From NCBI GenBank assembly GCA_964545715.1, contig CAZJHX010000049.1, forward strand, positions 1 to 64,000: DNA of 64,000 nucleotides, given 5' to 3'. The stretch's first letter is position 1. The number at the start of each line of letters is the position of its first letter. This stretch comes from CAZJHX01 sp964545715. GTDB taxonomy: Bacteria; Myxococcota_A; UBA9042; GCA-2863065. The notes beneath the pieces were generated by a model, which was not told where the DNA came from, made no database searches, and worked only from the letters and a program-made list of their open reading frames with translations. Of this stretch, positions 1 through 9,159 are shown piece after piece. The translations under genes were made by a program, and so were the position numbers.

Positions 1-102
1 GCAGCTTTGGCAGTCTGAGCTGCCAAAGACGACCTGGATACCGTATCTACGGCAGCTTTGGCAGTCTGAGCTGCCAAAGGCGACCTGGATACCGTAGCCA
101 TG
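1..102. repeat. Two-copy 51-bp tandem repeat with internal hairpin
   Basis: Two adjacent copies with a 51-bp period (1-51 and 52-102) differ at one base in the hairpin-proximal part and then in the last few bases. Each copy carries a perfect 9-bp stem with a 6-base loop: in copy one, bases 5-13 pair with 20-28. The near-palindrome GATACCGTATC follows in copy one only. The block starts at base 1 of the window, so more copies may lie to the left. It sits 3' of the leftward operon ending at 144. No T-run follows either hairpin, so it is not a textbook terminator. Confidence 0.8.
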
Positions 103-143
103 GCGTATCTGAGTCCCCGATGGCAGTTGCGGGTTCCCTTGGG

Positions 144-1028
144 TTACTCCTCACCCGGGAAGAAGAACGCCGAGACCGCCGTGAAGCTCAAGGTGGCCGA
201 GATCTGGCGGCACAGGCCCGTCTCCGGGTCCGGGTCCAGATCGCCGGCGCCCTGGAGGATGGCTTTGAGTGAGCTGAGGACGCTGGCGTCGTCCGCGGCC
301 GCTACCTCGCCTATCGTGTAGATCTCTTCGATTGTGACGGAGCCGCCGAAGAGGCCGTTTTGCAGGCCTCCGTCTTCGGTCCAGTCGCCTCGGAGGCGGG
401 CGTTGAGGAACGTGAGGTCGTAGCGCATGCCGAAGACGACTACCGGGAGGTGGGCCTCGAAGGGGCCCGCGGTGAGGACGCCGTCCTTGATGCTGCCTCG
501 CTGGGCGACGCTGTCCGGGCTCTCGGGGTGCAGGTGGAAGGTCTGGCCCGCGAGGAGCTTGCCGTCGGTGCCCAGCAGCGGGGTGCCGTGGCCTGCCCGG
601 ACCATCACCTGGACGTCGTCGTCATCAACCGGGTCGTCGACGCCGGTGACCTCCATCATCAGGAGGAGACCGCCGTCCTCGATGCTGTCCTGGATGAGGC
701 CTTCGGCCGCGCCGATGCCTACCAGTTCAAAGAGCGGCACGATGGAGGCCAGCTTATTGTCCACGCCCTCCGTGCCGTCCGGGGCGGTGTAGTCGGCGTG
801 GCCGCAGGTCTCCTCGTCGTATTCGTCGCTGATTCGGTCGTCGAGATCCCAGCCCGGGGCCACGCCCTCTTCGACCTCGCCGGTGAAGGCCAGCTTGTCG
901 AGTACGACCAGGCGCGCCATGAGGGGCGGGTTCTCGTCGATGGGGCCGGCGTCCGGGACCTGGACCGGGTCGGGGGGGTCTTCGCTGCACGCCGGCAGGA
1001 TGAGGAGAGCGGCCAATAGAAGTCGCAT
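144..1028 (-). CDS. Lipoprotein of unknown function
   Basis: A 294-residue protein that begins with a lipoprotein signal (MRLLLAALLILPAC), giving a lipobox at L-P-A-C and a mature N-terminal cysteine followed by an acidic, proline-rich linker. The body is a soluble domain with no recognisable motif, rich in Asp, Glu and Gly. The ATG at 1028 is chosen because it gives the signal peptide and follows the upstream stop codon by two bases. It is the last gene of a five-gene leftward operon. Its place directly after the DUF1592/DUF1552 pair suggests it works with them at the cell envelope, but no reaction can be assigned. Confidence 0.8.
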   Translation of the reverse strand: MRLLLAALLILPACSEDPPDPVQVPDAGPIDENPPLMARLVVLDKLAFTGEVEEGVAPGWDLDDRISDEYDEETCGHADYTAPDGTEGVDNKLASIVPLFELVGIGAAEGLIQDSIEDGGLLLMMEVTGVDDPVDDDDVQVMVRAGHGTPLLGTDGKLLAGQTFHLHPESPDSVAQRGSIKDGVLTAGPFEAHLPVVVFGMRYDLTFLNARLRGDWTEDGGLQNGLFGGSVTIEEIYTIGEVAAADDASVLSSLKAILQGAGDLDPDPETGLCRQISATLSFTAVSAFFFPGEE

Positions 1029-1030
1029 TG

Positions 1031-2365
1031 TTATACCTCGATGGCCCCGAGGCCTTCCGTGGCCTCGCCGGTCTTGCTGCCGAAGGCGGCCAGGTCCAGG
1101 CCCACCGCACGCGCCAGGCTCAACATGACTTTGCTCACGTTCTCGCCGGCCGGCGAGTGGTAGTGCGTGCCGTTGACCAGCTTGCCGCCCGCGCTGCCCG
1201 CGATGACCAGCGGAAAGTCCTCCAGCGAGTGCGTCTTGCCAAACGAGACGTCGCTGGTGCCCAGCACCGCGCAGCTGTCGAGCAGGGTGCCGTCGCCCTC
1301 CGGGATCGCCTGCAGCGCGTCGAATTGGGCCGCCATGGCCTCCACACATTGCACGATGATCTTGTGCACCTCGGGCTGCGGGTCGCCCTCGTCGTGCGTC
1401 ATCTTGTGGTGTCCCTGCGCGGCGCCCGGGAACAGGTGGTTGCTGACCGGATACGTGAACCAGTTCGAAAAGACCCTCGTCTGGTCGCACGCCAGGGCCA
1501 TCGCCGCGATCTCGGCAAAGGCCTTGTTCTTGGCCGCCAGCTGCGGGCGCCCCTCGAAATCGGGGTACTCCGCTTCGGGCACGGTCGGCAGCGCGCAGGA
1601 CGCGAGGTTGGGCGGGTCCTCCTCCAGCCGGGCCAGGCGCTGCTCCAGGGATCGGATGCCGTCAAAGTGCTGCTCCAGGCGCACCTTGTCGTTGTGGCCG
1701 ACGCGCGACATCAGCGCCGTCGCCTGCTCCCCGACGACGTCCAGCACACTGCGACGCAGCGCGATGGTCGGATCGACGATCGGCTCCTCACCGGGCAACT
1801 GAAAGCTGCCGCCAAACACACGTTCGAAAAGCGCAAACGGCGACCCCTCGGGCGGGTTCTTGCTGCTGGGGCCATTGAACGAGAGCCCGCTTCCGTGCGC
1901 CGCACCGAACTCCAGCGACGCAAACCGCGTCAATTGCCCCAGCTCCGCCGCGATCACCTGGTCGATGCTGGGCGTGGCCATCGTGTTCTCGCCGTATGCG
2001 TCCATCACCGGCGACCCGCTCAGACAGCCCGCCGCGCCCGCAAAGTGCGGCACCGTGTTGGGGACCTTGACATGCATGCCCGACACGATGGTCAGCATGT
2101 CCCGCAGGTGCATCAGCGGCGCCAGCTGCTCGGTCTCTTCCCAGTCGGGGCCGTCGATCTTCGGCGTCCAGCGCGCCGGGATGTTGCCGTTGCCCCAGAA
2201 GAACAGCCCGAAGCGCTTCGGAAACCCGCTCTCCACCGGGCCGTCATCCGCCCATGCCGGGCGCCGCCGATCGAAAAAGATCTCCAGCGAGGGCAGCCCA
2301 ATCGTCACCAGCGAGCCGCCCAGCAGGCCCTTTAGAATCGTGCGCCGACTTAGTCTCACCACCAT
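1031..2365 (-). CDS. DUF1552 domain protein, Tat-exported
   Basis: About 444 residues. The N-terminus carries a twin-arginine signal (LSRRTILKG) followed by a hydrophobic stretch ending near an A-W-A site, so export in a folded state is expected. The rest matches the DUF1552 family, common in Myxococcota and Planctomycetota and usually encoded next to DUF1592/1588/1585 proteins, as here. The stop codon of the DUF1592 gene overlaps the chosen ATG by one base (TGATG). A GTG three bases upstream is an equally possible start. The biochemical role of the family is not established. Folded export suggests a cofactor or metal, which is inference. Confidence 0.85.
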   Translation of the reverse strand: MVVRLSRRTILKGLLGGSLVTIGLPSLEIFFDRRRPAWADDGPVESGFPKRFGLFFWGNGNIPARWTPKIDGPDWEETEQLAPLMHLRDMLTIVSGMHVKVPNTVPHFAGAAGCLSGSPVMDAYGENTMATPSIDQVIAAELGQLTRFASLEFGAAHGSGLSFNGPSSKNPPEGSPFALFERVFGGSFQLPGEEPIVDPTIALRRSVLDVVGEQATALMSRVGHNDKVRLEQHFDGIRSLEQRLARLEEDPPNLASCALPTVPEAEYPDFEGRPQLAAKNKAFAEIAAMALACDQTRVFSNWFTYPVSNHLFPGAAQGHHKMTHDEGDPQPEVHKIIVQCVEAMAAQFDALQAIPEGDGTLLDSCAVLGTSDVSFGKTHSLEDFPLVIAGSAGGKLVNGTHYHSPAGENVSKVMLSLARAVGLDLAAFGSKTGEATEGLGAIEV

Positions 2366-3957
2366 CACTGCACCTCGCCCTGCGTCACAAACGCCCGGTG
2401 GGTCGCGATATCCAGCATCAGCTGCTTGAGCCGATACTCACCGGCCGCAAAGCGGTCCCCCAGCTCCGCCAGCACGCCGGCCTCGCCCTTCTCAACCGGG
2501 TGCGCGACCGCATAGCTGTACAGCTTCTTCACCACGCACGCCGTCAGCTGCGGGCTCTGTGAGATGAGGCCCGCCAGCTCGCCAAAGTCGGCGAAGTCGA
2601 TGTTGTCCAGACGCCCGGTCGGGTCGATCGGCGCGCCATGATCGGTCAACCGAAAGCGGCCGATGCCGTCAAAGTTCTCAAATCCAAAGCCCGGCACATC
2701 GATGAACTCGTGGCAGACCGAGCAGCTCGGGTCCTGCATGTGCTCCAGCAGGCGCTCCTTCAGCGTCCGCGCCGTCTCCGACGGCTCGGGAATCGCCGTG
2801 TTCAACCCGGCCGGCGGCGGCGGCACCGGGTCGCACAGCACATGCTCACGCAAAAACGCGCCACGCAGCGTCGCCGAGGACTCCACGGCATGCGAGTGCA
2901 ACCCCAAAAACGCCACCTGACCCAAGAAGCCCCGGCGCTGCTCACCTTGGGGCAGCTGCACCTGACCAAAGCCCTCGTCCGTGACCGCCGCGATGTTGTA
3001 GATCGCCGCCAGTCGCCGGTTTACGAAGGTCGTCTGCGTGGTGAAGAGATCTCTAAAATCCGCCTCCACATCGAAGACCAGGTGCTCTGCCAGCAGCAGC
3101 GTCTCCTCCCGCGCCATGGCGCCCAGCTCCGGCGTGAAGTGCTTGTAGATGTTGGGATCTTTGTTCAGATGGTCGAGCTCGTGCAGATGCAGCCAGTCCG
3201 TGATGAAGCTGCGCACCGCCTGCCGCGAGCGTGCGTCGTCCAGCAGCCGCTGCGCCTGTGCGGCGATGCCCTCCGCGGTGTCCAACGTCCCGTCCGCGGC
3301 CGCGTCCAGCAGCGCCTCGTCCGGCGCCGTGTTCCACAAAAAGAAGCTCAGCCGCGACGCGACCTCCCAGCCCGTCAGCTGCAGCCCCAGCTCCACCCGG
3401 TACAGGAAGTGCGGCGACTGCAGCAGCGCAGCGACCACATAGGTCGCGCCCCCATCAAAAGTCCCCAAAGTGTCGGCCGCGGACTTTCCAATCGCGAGAA
3501 ACGACGCGATCTCGTCCTCGGTCAGCGGCCGGCGCCAAGCTCGACGTCCAAAGGTCTCCAACAGCTGGCGCATGCACGCCTCGTCGGTGGCCCCCGACGG
3601 CTGGCAGGGCACCACCTTGGCCCGTCCCTCGGCGGTCGCCATCACCTGGGTCGCCAGGCTGAGGGCGCCCTCGGTATACAGCTCCACGCCACGCGACGAG
3701 ATCGGCGTCACGGATGCCCCGACGGCCAGCAGCCCCTCGGCGCGCGTGTCCGGCTCCAGCGTCGCGGGCAGCGCCAGTCCGTCGCCCAGAAGATCGGTCA
3801 CCACGTTGGCGTACTGCGCTTGCGTCAGCCGAATCAGCGTCGGCGCAGCCGGCTCCAGCGCCTCATATTCGACAGCCGGCGCCACGGGCTCTACCGGCTC
3901 GTCGTCCGCTCCGCAGCCCAGAGCCGCGACCAGCATGATCACAGCGAGTGTTCTCAT
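2365..3957 (-). CDS. DUF1592-family lipoprotein with one c-type haem motif
   Basis: 530 residues. The N-terminus has a short signal with a lipobox-like cysteine (MLVAALGC). The order seen is: an N-terminal DUF1587-like segment (LTQAQYANVV), DUF1595/DUF1592 in the middle (FGRRAWRRPLT, then SPHFLYRVEL), and the C-terminal DUF1588/DUF1585 part. The C-terminal part contains one CxxCH motif (CSVCH, about residue 414) and the family-typical phrase GFGFENFDGIGRFR. These are multi-domain putative surface cytochromes of unknown substrate. The start ATG overlaps the stop codon of the hydrolase gene (ATGA), and the 3' end overlaps the DUF1552 gene, so translation is probably coupled. Confidence 0.88.
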   Translation of the reverse strand: MRTLAVIMLVAALGCGADDEPVEPVAPAVEYEALEPAAPTLIRLTQAQYANVVTDLLGDGLALPATLEPDTRAEGLLAVGASVTPISSRGVELYTEGALSLATQVMATAEGRAKVVPCQPSGATDEACMRQLLETFGRRAWRRPLTEDEIASFLAIGKSAADTLGTFDGGATYVVAALLQSPHFLYRVELGLQLTGWEVASRLSFFLWNTAPDEALLDAAADGTLDTAEGIAAQAQRLLDDARSRQAVRSFITDWLHLHELDHLNKDPNIYKHFTPELGAMAREETLLLAEHLVFDVEADFRDLFTTQTTFVNRRLAAIYNIAAVTDEGFGQVQLPQGEQRRGFLGQVAFLGLHSHAVESSATLRGAFLREHVLCDPVPPPPAGLNTAIPEPSETARTLKERLLEHMQDPSCSVCHEFIDVPGFGFENFDGIGRFRLTDHGAPIDPTGRLDNIDFADFGELAGLISQSPQLTACVVKKLYSYAVAHPVEKGEAGVLAELGDRFAAGEYRLKQLMLDIATHRAFVTQGEVQ

Positions 3958-5054
3958 GGCTCCTTCTTTTTGAAGGTCACTTTGGCAGAGACAGGCATCG
4001 TGCCGTCCACGATGCCCAAAACCGCCTCGTCGGTGTCACTCAACACGTGCGTGCGCGCGAACGCGAGCGCGTACAAATTAACAATAGCGAAGCCCTGCTC
4101 GGGCTCCAGTGTCTCGCAGTCGCCCAGCGCAAAGGTCTGGTGGCAGCCGCCGGCCAGGTCGATCCACGTCAGGTCCACCGCGTCGGTCGTGTCGAACTGC
4201 TCGTCAGCCCCGACCGGATCCAGGCCGCCGCTCATCGCCAGCATCGGGATGCTGACCGACGTGTGCCCACCGGCGCCGAACAGGTCGCGGTCGATGCTGC
4301 CGGCCATAGGAATCGACGCCACAACCCGGGTCTCCACGACGCCCGCCTCAAACGCGATCAGCTCGTCCGCCGTGGCCTCGGTCAGCTTCAGCTTGACCGC
4401 CTCGATGTCGAACGTCGCGCCCGCGGACGCCCAACAGGTGTGCACACCAAAGCTGTGGCCGCTCATCAAGACGCGGTCGGTGTCAGCGGTGGGCTCGTGC
4501 GCCTCCAGCGCGTCCAGCGCGGCGCTCACGTCCAGCGATCGCGTCAGATAGGTCGATGCGGGCCGGGGATCGATGTTGTCCGTCAGGGTGTTTCCGGTGT
4601 GGTCCGGCGCCACCACCATCCAGCCGTGCGACGCAAAGTACTGCGCAAGGTTGGCGCTGGACCCCCCGAATCCCATGTGGCCGTGGCTGTGCACGTGGAC
4701 CGGGTAGGTCGCGCCGACAGGAGGCGCCAGCGCGGCGTTCACCTGGCTGACCTCGTCCAGAAACAGCCCCTCATAGATCGGGCTCTCGCCCCCGGTGCCC
4801 TTGGTCGGATACCAGAGGTGGATGTCGATCGTGCGCGCGCTGCCCAGCGCTTCGTAGTCGTAGGGGAAGGTCACATAGCCGACATGGAACGGCCCGGTCG
4901 CATCCACAGGATAGTCCAACGTGGTGCCCTCAGCACCCTCGACAGCGTCCTCCAGCACGGCGGTATCGACCGGCGCTTCGGCAGCGTCCGCGATCACCTC
5001 GGAGGCCTCGTCCCCGCAGCCGCCGACCAGAAACGCCAAAATCAGATAACGCAC
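3954..5054 (-). CDS. Alpha/beta-hydrolase lipoprotein (dienelactone-hydrolase/PAF-acetylhydrolase-like)
   Basis: 366 residues starting at a GTG that overlaps the upstream DAHP synthase stop by one base (TAGTG). A lipobox (FLVGGC) puts the lipidated cysteine near residue 13, followed by a low-complexity linker. The catalytic domain has a nucleophile elbow GHSFG near residue 200 and a region HSHGHMGFGG that could form the oxyanion side. A His late in the chain (GGCHQTF) is a candidate catalytic base. Family members cleave short-chain esters, lactones or platelet-activating-factor-like phospholipids. Substrate is unknown here. Location is inferred to be the envelope. Confidence 0.8.
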   Translation of the reverse strand: MRYLILAFLVGGCGDEASEVIADAAEAPVDTAVLEDAVEGAEGTTLDYPVDATGPFHVGYVTFPYDYEALGSARTIDIHLWYPTKGTGGESPIYEGLFLDEVSQVNAALAPPVGATYPVHVHSHGHMGFGGSSANLAQYFASHGWMVVAPDHTGNTLTDNIDPRPASTYLTRSLDVSAALDALEAHEPTADTDRVLMSGHSFGVHTCWASAGATFDIEAVKLKLTEATADELIAFEAGVVETRVVASIPMAGSIDRDLFGAGGHTSVSIPMLAMSGGLDPVGADEQFDTTDAVDLTWIDLAGGCHQTFALGDCETLEPEQGFAIVNLYALAFARTHVLSDTDEAVLGIVDGTMPVSAKVTFKKKEP

Positions 5055-6064
5055 TAGGCGAGCGCCGCCCGGATCTTGTTCACGTCGCCCATCATCGACT
5101 GGAACAGCTCTGGGGTCAGCGACTGCGCACCATCGCTCAGCGCCAGGTCCGGGTTGGGGTGGACCTCCACGATCAGCCCGTGACAGCCCAGCGCCACGGA
5201 CGCCCTGGCCAGGGCGGGCACGTGCCGTCGGATGCCGATGCCGTGACTTGGGTCCACGATGACCGGCAGGTGCGACTTCTCCCGCAGCACCGCCACTGCG
5301 CCGAGATCCAGCGTATTGCGCGTCATCGTCTCAAAGGTCCGGATCCCGCGCTCGCACAGCATCACGTCCTGGTTGCCGCCGCTGTAGATGTATTCGGCGG
5401 CCATCAACAGCTCCTTGATCGTGCCGCTGAGCCCACGCTTGAGCAGCACGGGCTTTCGCTTGCGTCCGACCGCCTCCAGCAGCGGGTAGTTCTGCATGTT
5501 GCGGGCGCCGATCTGGACGACGTCGGTGTACTCACAGATCACGTCCAGCGTCTCGGTGCCTTTGCACTCGGTCACTATCTTCAGGCCGGTCTGCTCGCGC
5601 GCCTCCGCCAGCAGCTTCAGCCCCTCTTCCTTCATGCCTTGGAACGCGTACGGGCTGGTGCGCGGCTTGTACGCCCCGCCGCGGAGGAACGTGGCGCCGC
5701 CCTTCTTTACGGCGTGCGCGGACGCCAGGATCTGGTCCCGGCTCTCCACGGAGCACGGGCCCGCCATGACCTGGAAGTTGTCCCCGCCGACCTGGATGCC
5801 GTCGCCAAAGTCGATGATCGTGTCGTCCGGCTTGGCCTCGCGACTGACCAGCTTGAAGGGCTGGCTGACCGGGATGAGCTGCGCGATACAGCCGGCCAGG
5901 GACTCAAAATACGACGCCGGGACCGGGCCCTGATTACCCGTGATGCCGATAGCAGTTCGCATACTGCCCGGCAGCGGATGAGCGGTGAAGCCCAGCTCCG
6001 CGATGCGTGCCAGGACCCGCTCGAGATCCGCCTGCGTGGCGGAAGGTTTCATGACAACAAGCAC
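5054..6064 (-). CDS. aroF: 3-deoxy-7-phosphoheptulonate (DAHP) synthase
   Basis: Condenses phosphoenolpyruvate and erythrose 4-phosphate, the first step of the shikimate pathway. About 336 residues, as expected for the type I-beta enzyme with an N-terminal ferredoxin-like regulatory domain (residues 1-80) ahead of the barrel. Visible family motifs are [26 protein letters not shown], a TEC segment and IVDPSHGIG near the C-terminus. The start is placed at a GTG with AGGGAT upstream. An ATG four codons later is the alternative. It is first in a five-gene leftward operon whose other members are envelope proteins, an unusual partnership. Confidence 0.93.
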   Translation of the reverse strand: MLVVMKPSATQADLERVLARIAELGFTAHPLPGSMRTAIGITGNQGPVPASYFESLAGCIAQLIPVSQPFKLVSREAKPDDTIIDFGDGIQVGGDNFQVMAGPCSVESRDQILASAHAVKKGGATFLRGGAYKPRTSPYAFQGMKEEGLKLLAEAREQTGLKIVTECKGTETLDVICEYTDVVQIGARNMQNYPLLEAVGRKRKPVLLKRGLSGTIKELLMAAEYIYSGGNQDVMLCERGIRTFETMTRNTLDLGAVAVLREKSHLPVIVDPSHGIGIRRHVPALARASVALGCHGLIVEVHPNPDLALSDGAQSLTPELFQSMMGDVNKIRAALA

Positions 6065-6105
6065 TGTTTGATCCCTTTTTCTATGGCGCTCGAAGTTCGT
6101 ATACC

Positions 6106-6939
6106 ATGCGCGGTGCCGTGGATGCTGCAGCCATAAATGACGTAGAGGTGACGCGATATCCTTCCGCCGACGGCGTCGTTGACGTGGTGGCGGTGGAAGA
6201 GCCGATGGAGATCCGCGTGGATGGCGACTCCCTGGCGGTGCTGATGCGCACACCGGGGTCGGATAGAGCGCTGGTCGCCGGCTTCCTGCTCAGCGAGGGC
6301 GTCATCGATGGGCTGGACGACATCCAGGGGCTCGAGCCCTGCCGGGATCCCAACAAACCGCACGCAGAAAACACGCTGATGGTCGCTCTGGCAGCCGGCT
6401 GCTCGGTCGGCACGTCCCGCATGGAGAAGGCCCGGCGCGCGTTCTTCGCGACCTCCAGCTGCGGTCTGTGCGGCAAAGCGACCATCGACAACATCCATCA
6501 GCAGGTGACGCCGTTCGACGCCCCGCTGCACGTGCCGGGAGCGGTGGTGCAGGAGGCGGGCGAGCGCGCGCTGGCTCACCAGCACGTCTTTCAGCGCACC
6601 GGCGGCTTGCACGCCGCGGCCCTCTTCGGCCCCGGTCCCGACTGGGCGCTGCTTGCCGCTGACGAGGACATCGGTCGCCACAACGCCGTCGACAAGGTGA
6701 TCGGCGCGCGCCTGTTGGCCGACCACTCCCCGTTGACGGGGTGTGTTTTGTGGGTCAGCGGCCGCGGCAGCTTCGAGGTCGTGCAAAAGGCGCTCATGGC
6801 CGGAATCGGGGCGCTGATCTGCGTCGGCGCCCCCAGCTCGCTGGCGGTTCAGCTGGCTCAAGACTCCCGCATGACCCTGGTCGGGTTTGCCAAAGGTGGG
6901 GCTCAGTTCAACGTTTACGCTGGACACGTCGCCGCTTAA
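6106..6939 (+). CDS. fdhD: Formate dehydrogenase sulfurtransferase FdhD
   Basis: FdhD moves sulfur from the IscS cysteine desulfurase to the molybdenum cofactor of formate dehydrogenase. The 277-residue product carries the family signature SSCGLCGK, whose two cysteines take part in sulfur transfer, and the motif [12 protein letters not shown]. The length is normal. It is transcribed away from aroF, with about 40 bp between the starts. No formate dehydrogenase or molybdenum-cofactor gene is visible nearby. The argC reading frame begins 20 bp after its stop. Confidence 0.93.
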   Translation: MRGAVDAAAINDVEVTRYPSADGVVDVVAVEEPMEIRVDGDSLAVLMRTPGSDRALVAGFLLSEGVIDGLDDIQGLEPCRDPNKPHAENTLMVALAAGCSVGTSRMEKARRAFFATSSCGLCGKATIDNIHQQVTPFDAPLHVPGAVVQEAGERALAHQHVFQRTGGLHAAALFGPGPDWALLAADEDIGRHNAVDKVIGARLLADHSPLTGCVLWVSGRGSFEVVQKALMAGIGALICVGAPSSLAVQLAQDSRMTLVGFAKGGAQFNVYAGHVAA

Positions 6940-6958
6940 TCGCGTAACTCTCCTGCCC

Positions 6959-7978
6959 GTGACAAAGACGTACCGCGCTGGAATTGTAGGGGCTTCAGGC
7001 TACACAGGCATCGAGTTGCTGCGCATCTTGCGTGCGCATCCCAACCTGGACCCGGTTTGGTTTGCCGCCGGCGCGTCAGCCGGGACGCCGCTGGCCGCAA
7101 GCTGGCCTGGTTTGAGCGGTCTGTACCCGGACACGATCGAGGCGTTTGACCCCGATGTGGCAGCCGAGCGGTGTGATGTGGTCTTTTTGGCCCTTCCGCA
7201 CGGCGTCGCGGCCGCCAAGGCGCCTCAGCTGCTGGACTGTGGCCTGATCGTCGTCGATCTGGGCGCGGACTTTCGCCTGAAGGATCCGGCGGTCTACCAG
7301 CGCTTCTACAAGATCGAGCACGCGTCGCCCGGGCTGTTGGATCGCGCGGTGTACGGGCTGGTGGAGCTGAATCGGGACGCGCTGCCTGGGGCCGATCTCA
7401 TCGCCAACCCGGGGTGCTATCCGACGGCCGTCTCGCTGGCGGTGGCGCCGATCGTCAAGCACGCGGGGCGCGGCGACTGGCTGGTGGCGGACTGCATCTC
7501 CGGCGTCTCGGGCGCGGGGCGCAAGGCCGGGTCGCGCAACCTCTTCTGCGAGGTGCACGACTGCGCCGCTCCATACGGGCTGGCCGGGGCGCACCGCCAC
7601 ACACCGGAGATCGAGCAGACGCTGGGCACGCGCGTGACCTTTACGCCCCACCTGGCGCCGATGACCCGCGGCATGATCGCGACGGTGCACACCCCGTGGA
7701 CCGGCGGTCAGCAGCTGTTGACGGACCTGTACGCCCAGGCGTACGCCGATGAGGCGATGGTGGTCCTGCGCGACGAGACGCCGACCACGGCGGATGCACG
7801 CGGCACGAACCGGGCGCATGTGCACGTGAGTCTCAACGCCGAGCGCGGGATCGTCACCGTGGTGTCCGTCATCGACAACCTGGTGAAGGGCGCCTCCGGC
7901 CAGGCCGTTCAAGCGATGAACGTGGCGCTGGGGCTGGACGAGACGGCAGGCCTTCCAGTCTTTCCGGTGCTGCCGTGA
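6959..7978 (+). CDS. argC: N-acetyl-gamma-glutamyl-phosphate reductase
   Basis: Third step of arginine biosynthesis: NADPH-dependent reduction of N-acetylglutamyl phosphate to the semialdehyde. The N-terminus has the Rossmann motif GIVGASGYTGIELLRIL. The catalytic cysteine lies in the segment NPGCYPTAV, and HRHTPEIEQ and HLAPMTRGM are also present. About 339 residues, close to the family length. The GTG start is chosen because it puts the dinucleotide-binding fold at the N-terminus. No strong Shine-Dalgarno sequence is visible. The 3' end overlaps argJ by four bases (GTGA). Confidence 0.93.
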   Translation: MTKTYRAGIVGASGYTGIELLRILRAHPNLDPVWFAAGASAGTPLAASWPGLSGLYPDTIEAFDPDVAAERCDVVFLALPHGVAAAKAPQLLDCGLIVVDLGADFRLKDPAVYQRFYKIEHASPGLLDRAVYGLVELNRDALPGADLIANPGCYPTAVSLAVAPIVKHAGRGDWLVADCISGVSGAGRKAGSRNLFCEVHDCAAPYGLAGAHRHTPEIEQTLGTRVTFTPHLAPMTRGMIATVHTPWTGGQQLLTDLYAQAYADEAMVVLRDETPTTADARGTNRAHVHVSLNAERGIVTVVSVIDNLVKGASGQAVQAMNVALGLDETAGLPVFPVLP

Positions 7979-9159
7979 CCGGGCCCCTTCCGCTGCTGCC
8001 CGGGGGCACATGGACCAGTGTGCCGGGGACGTCGGTGGGCGTCATCGCCGGGGGCGTGAAATACGCGGATCGCGACGACGTGTGCGTCCTGGTGGCGCAC
8101 GGTGTAGCCGCCGCCGTGACTACCAAATCGACCGCAGCCGCCGCGCCGTGCACGTGGACTCGCTCGCGGGTGCCCGGCCCGTGTCGCGCCGTGGTCGTCA
8201 ACTCGGGGAACGCCAACGCCTCGACCGGGCGGCAGGGCGTCGCGGATACCGAGGCGATGGCGGCTGCGGTCGGCGACGTGCTGGGCTGCCCCGCCAACGA
8301 GGTGCTGGTCTGCAGTACCGGCGTCATCGGCGTCCCGATGCCGATGGATCGGGTCCTGCCCGCCGTGCGCGCCGCCGCTGGTGACTTGACCGCGGACGGG
8401 GGGCGCGCTGCACGGGCGATCATGACCACCGACACGTTTGCCAAAGAGGCCGCGGTCACAGTCGACGGACTCACGGTCGGCGGAATCGCCAAGGGCTCGG
8501 GGATGATCCACCCGGACATGGCGACCATGCTGGGCTTTGTGGTCACCGACGCCGTGGTCCCGGCCGACGCGCTGCAGGCGCTGACCGCGTCCGTGGCCGA
8601 GCGCACGTTCAACGCGGTCACAGTGGACGGCGATATGTCGACCAACGACACGCTGATCGTGCAGACCACCGGCGCGGGGCCCGTCGTCCAGCTCGGGACC
8701 GACGCATGGCGGGCTTTTGAAGCGGCGCTGTGGACGGTCTGCCGGCACCTGTCTCGGGAGCTGGCCCGGGACGGAGAGGGCGCTGAGCGTCTGATCACCG
8801 TGACCGTGGATGGGCTGGCCAGCGACGCCGCCGCACGACACGCAGCCCGCGCCGTGGCCCGCTCGCCGCTGGTCAAATGCGCGGTCCACGGACGCGACGC
8901 CAACTGGGGGCGCGTGGTCGGAGCGCTCGGGGCCGTCGGTACGCCCGGACTCGAGTCCCTGGATTTGGACTTTGCCGGTATCGCCGTGCTGCGCGCAGGG
9001 GCGCCGGTTGGGTTTGACGAGGACGCCGCGACCCAGGCCATGGGCGCCGACGAGGTCGTGATCGCCGCGCGCTTCAAGGGCGGCGAGGGCAGCGGGACGG
9101 CCTGGGGCTGCGACCTTACCGCCGAGTACGTGAGCATCAACGCGGATTACCGATCATGA
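7975..9159 (+). CDS. argJ: Glutamate N-acetyltransferase / amino-acid acetyltransferase ArgJ
   Basis: ArgJ recycles the acetyl group from N-acetylornithine to glutamate, making the arginine pathway cyclic. It is made as a precursor that cuts itself before a conserved threonine. That residue is visible as Thr184 in the motif DMATMLGF, just after KGSGMIHP. Other family features are NSGNANAST near the N-terminus, CSTGVIG, and DGDMSTNDT. The C-terminal motif DLTAEYVSINADYR is typical. 394 residues. It starts at a GTG overlapping the argC stop and its own stop overlaps argB. Possession of ArgJ rather than only ArgA/ArgE implies the acetyl-recycling route. Confidence 0.94.
   Translation: MTGPLPLLPGGTWTSVPGTSVGVIAGGVKYADRDDVCVLVAHGVAAAVTTKSTAAAAPCTWTRSRVPGPCRAVVVNSGNANASTGRQGVADTEAMAAAVGDVLGCPANEVLVCSTGVIGVPMPMDRVLPAVRAAAGDLTADGGRAARAIMTTDTFAKEAAVTVDGLTVGGIAKGSGMIHPDMATMLGFVVTDAVVPADALQALTASVAERTFNAVTVDGDMSTNDTLIVQTTGAGPVVQLGTDAWRAFEAALWTVCRHLSRELARDGEGAERLITVTVDGLASDAAARHAARAVARSPLVKCAVHGRDANWGRVVGALGAVGTPGLESLDLDFAGIAVLRAGAPVGFDEDAATQAMGADEVVIAARFKGGEGSGTAWGCDLTAEYVSINADYRS

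Noticed and set aside
1..102. CRISPR array
   Set aside because: Copies are directly adjacent with no unique spacers, the unit contains its own hairpin, and no cas genes are present.
1028..2335. Long rightward open frame opposite the DUF1552 gene
   Set aside because: It is an antisense frame produced by high-GC codon use. The leftward frame has a Tat signal and family motifs and this one has none.
2638..4551. 637-codon rightward frame across DUF1592 and the hydrolase
   Set aside because: It covers parts of two convincing leftward genes, has Arg/Gln-rich composition and no domain signature.
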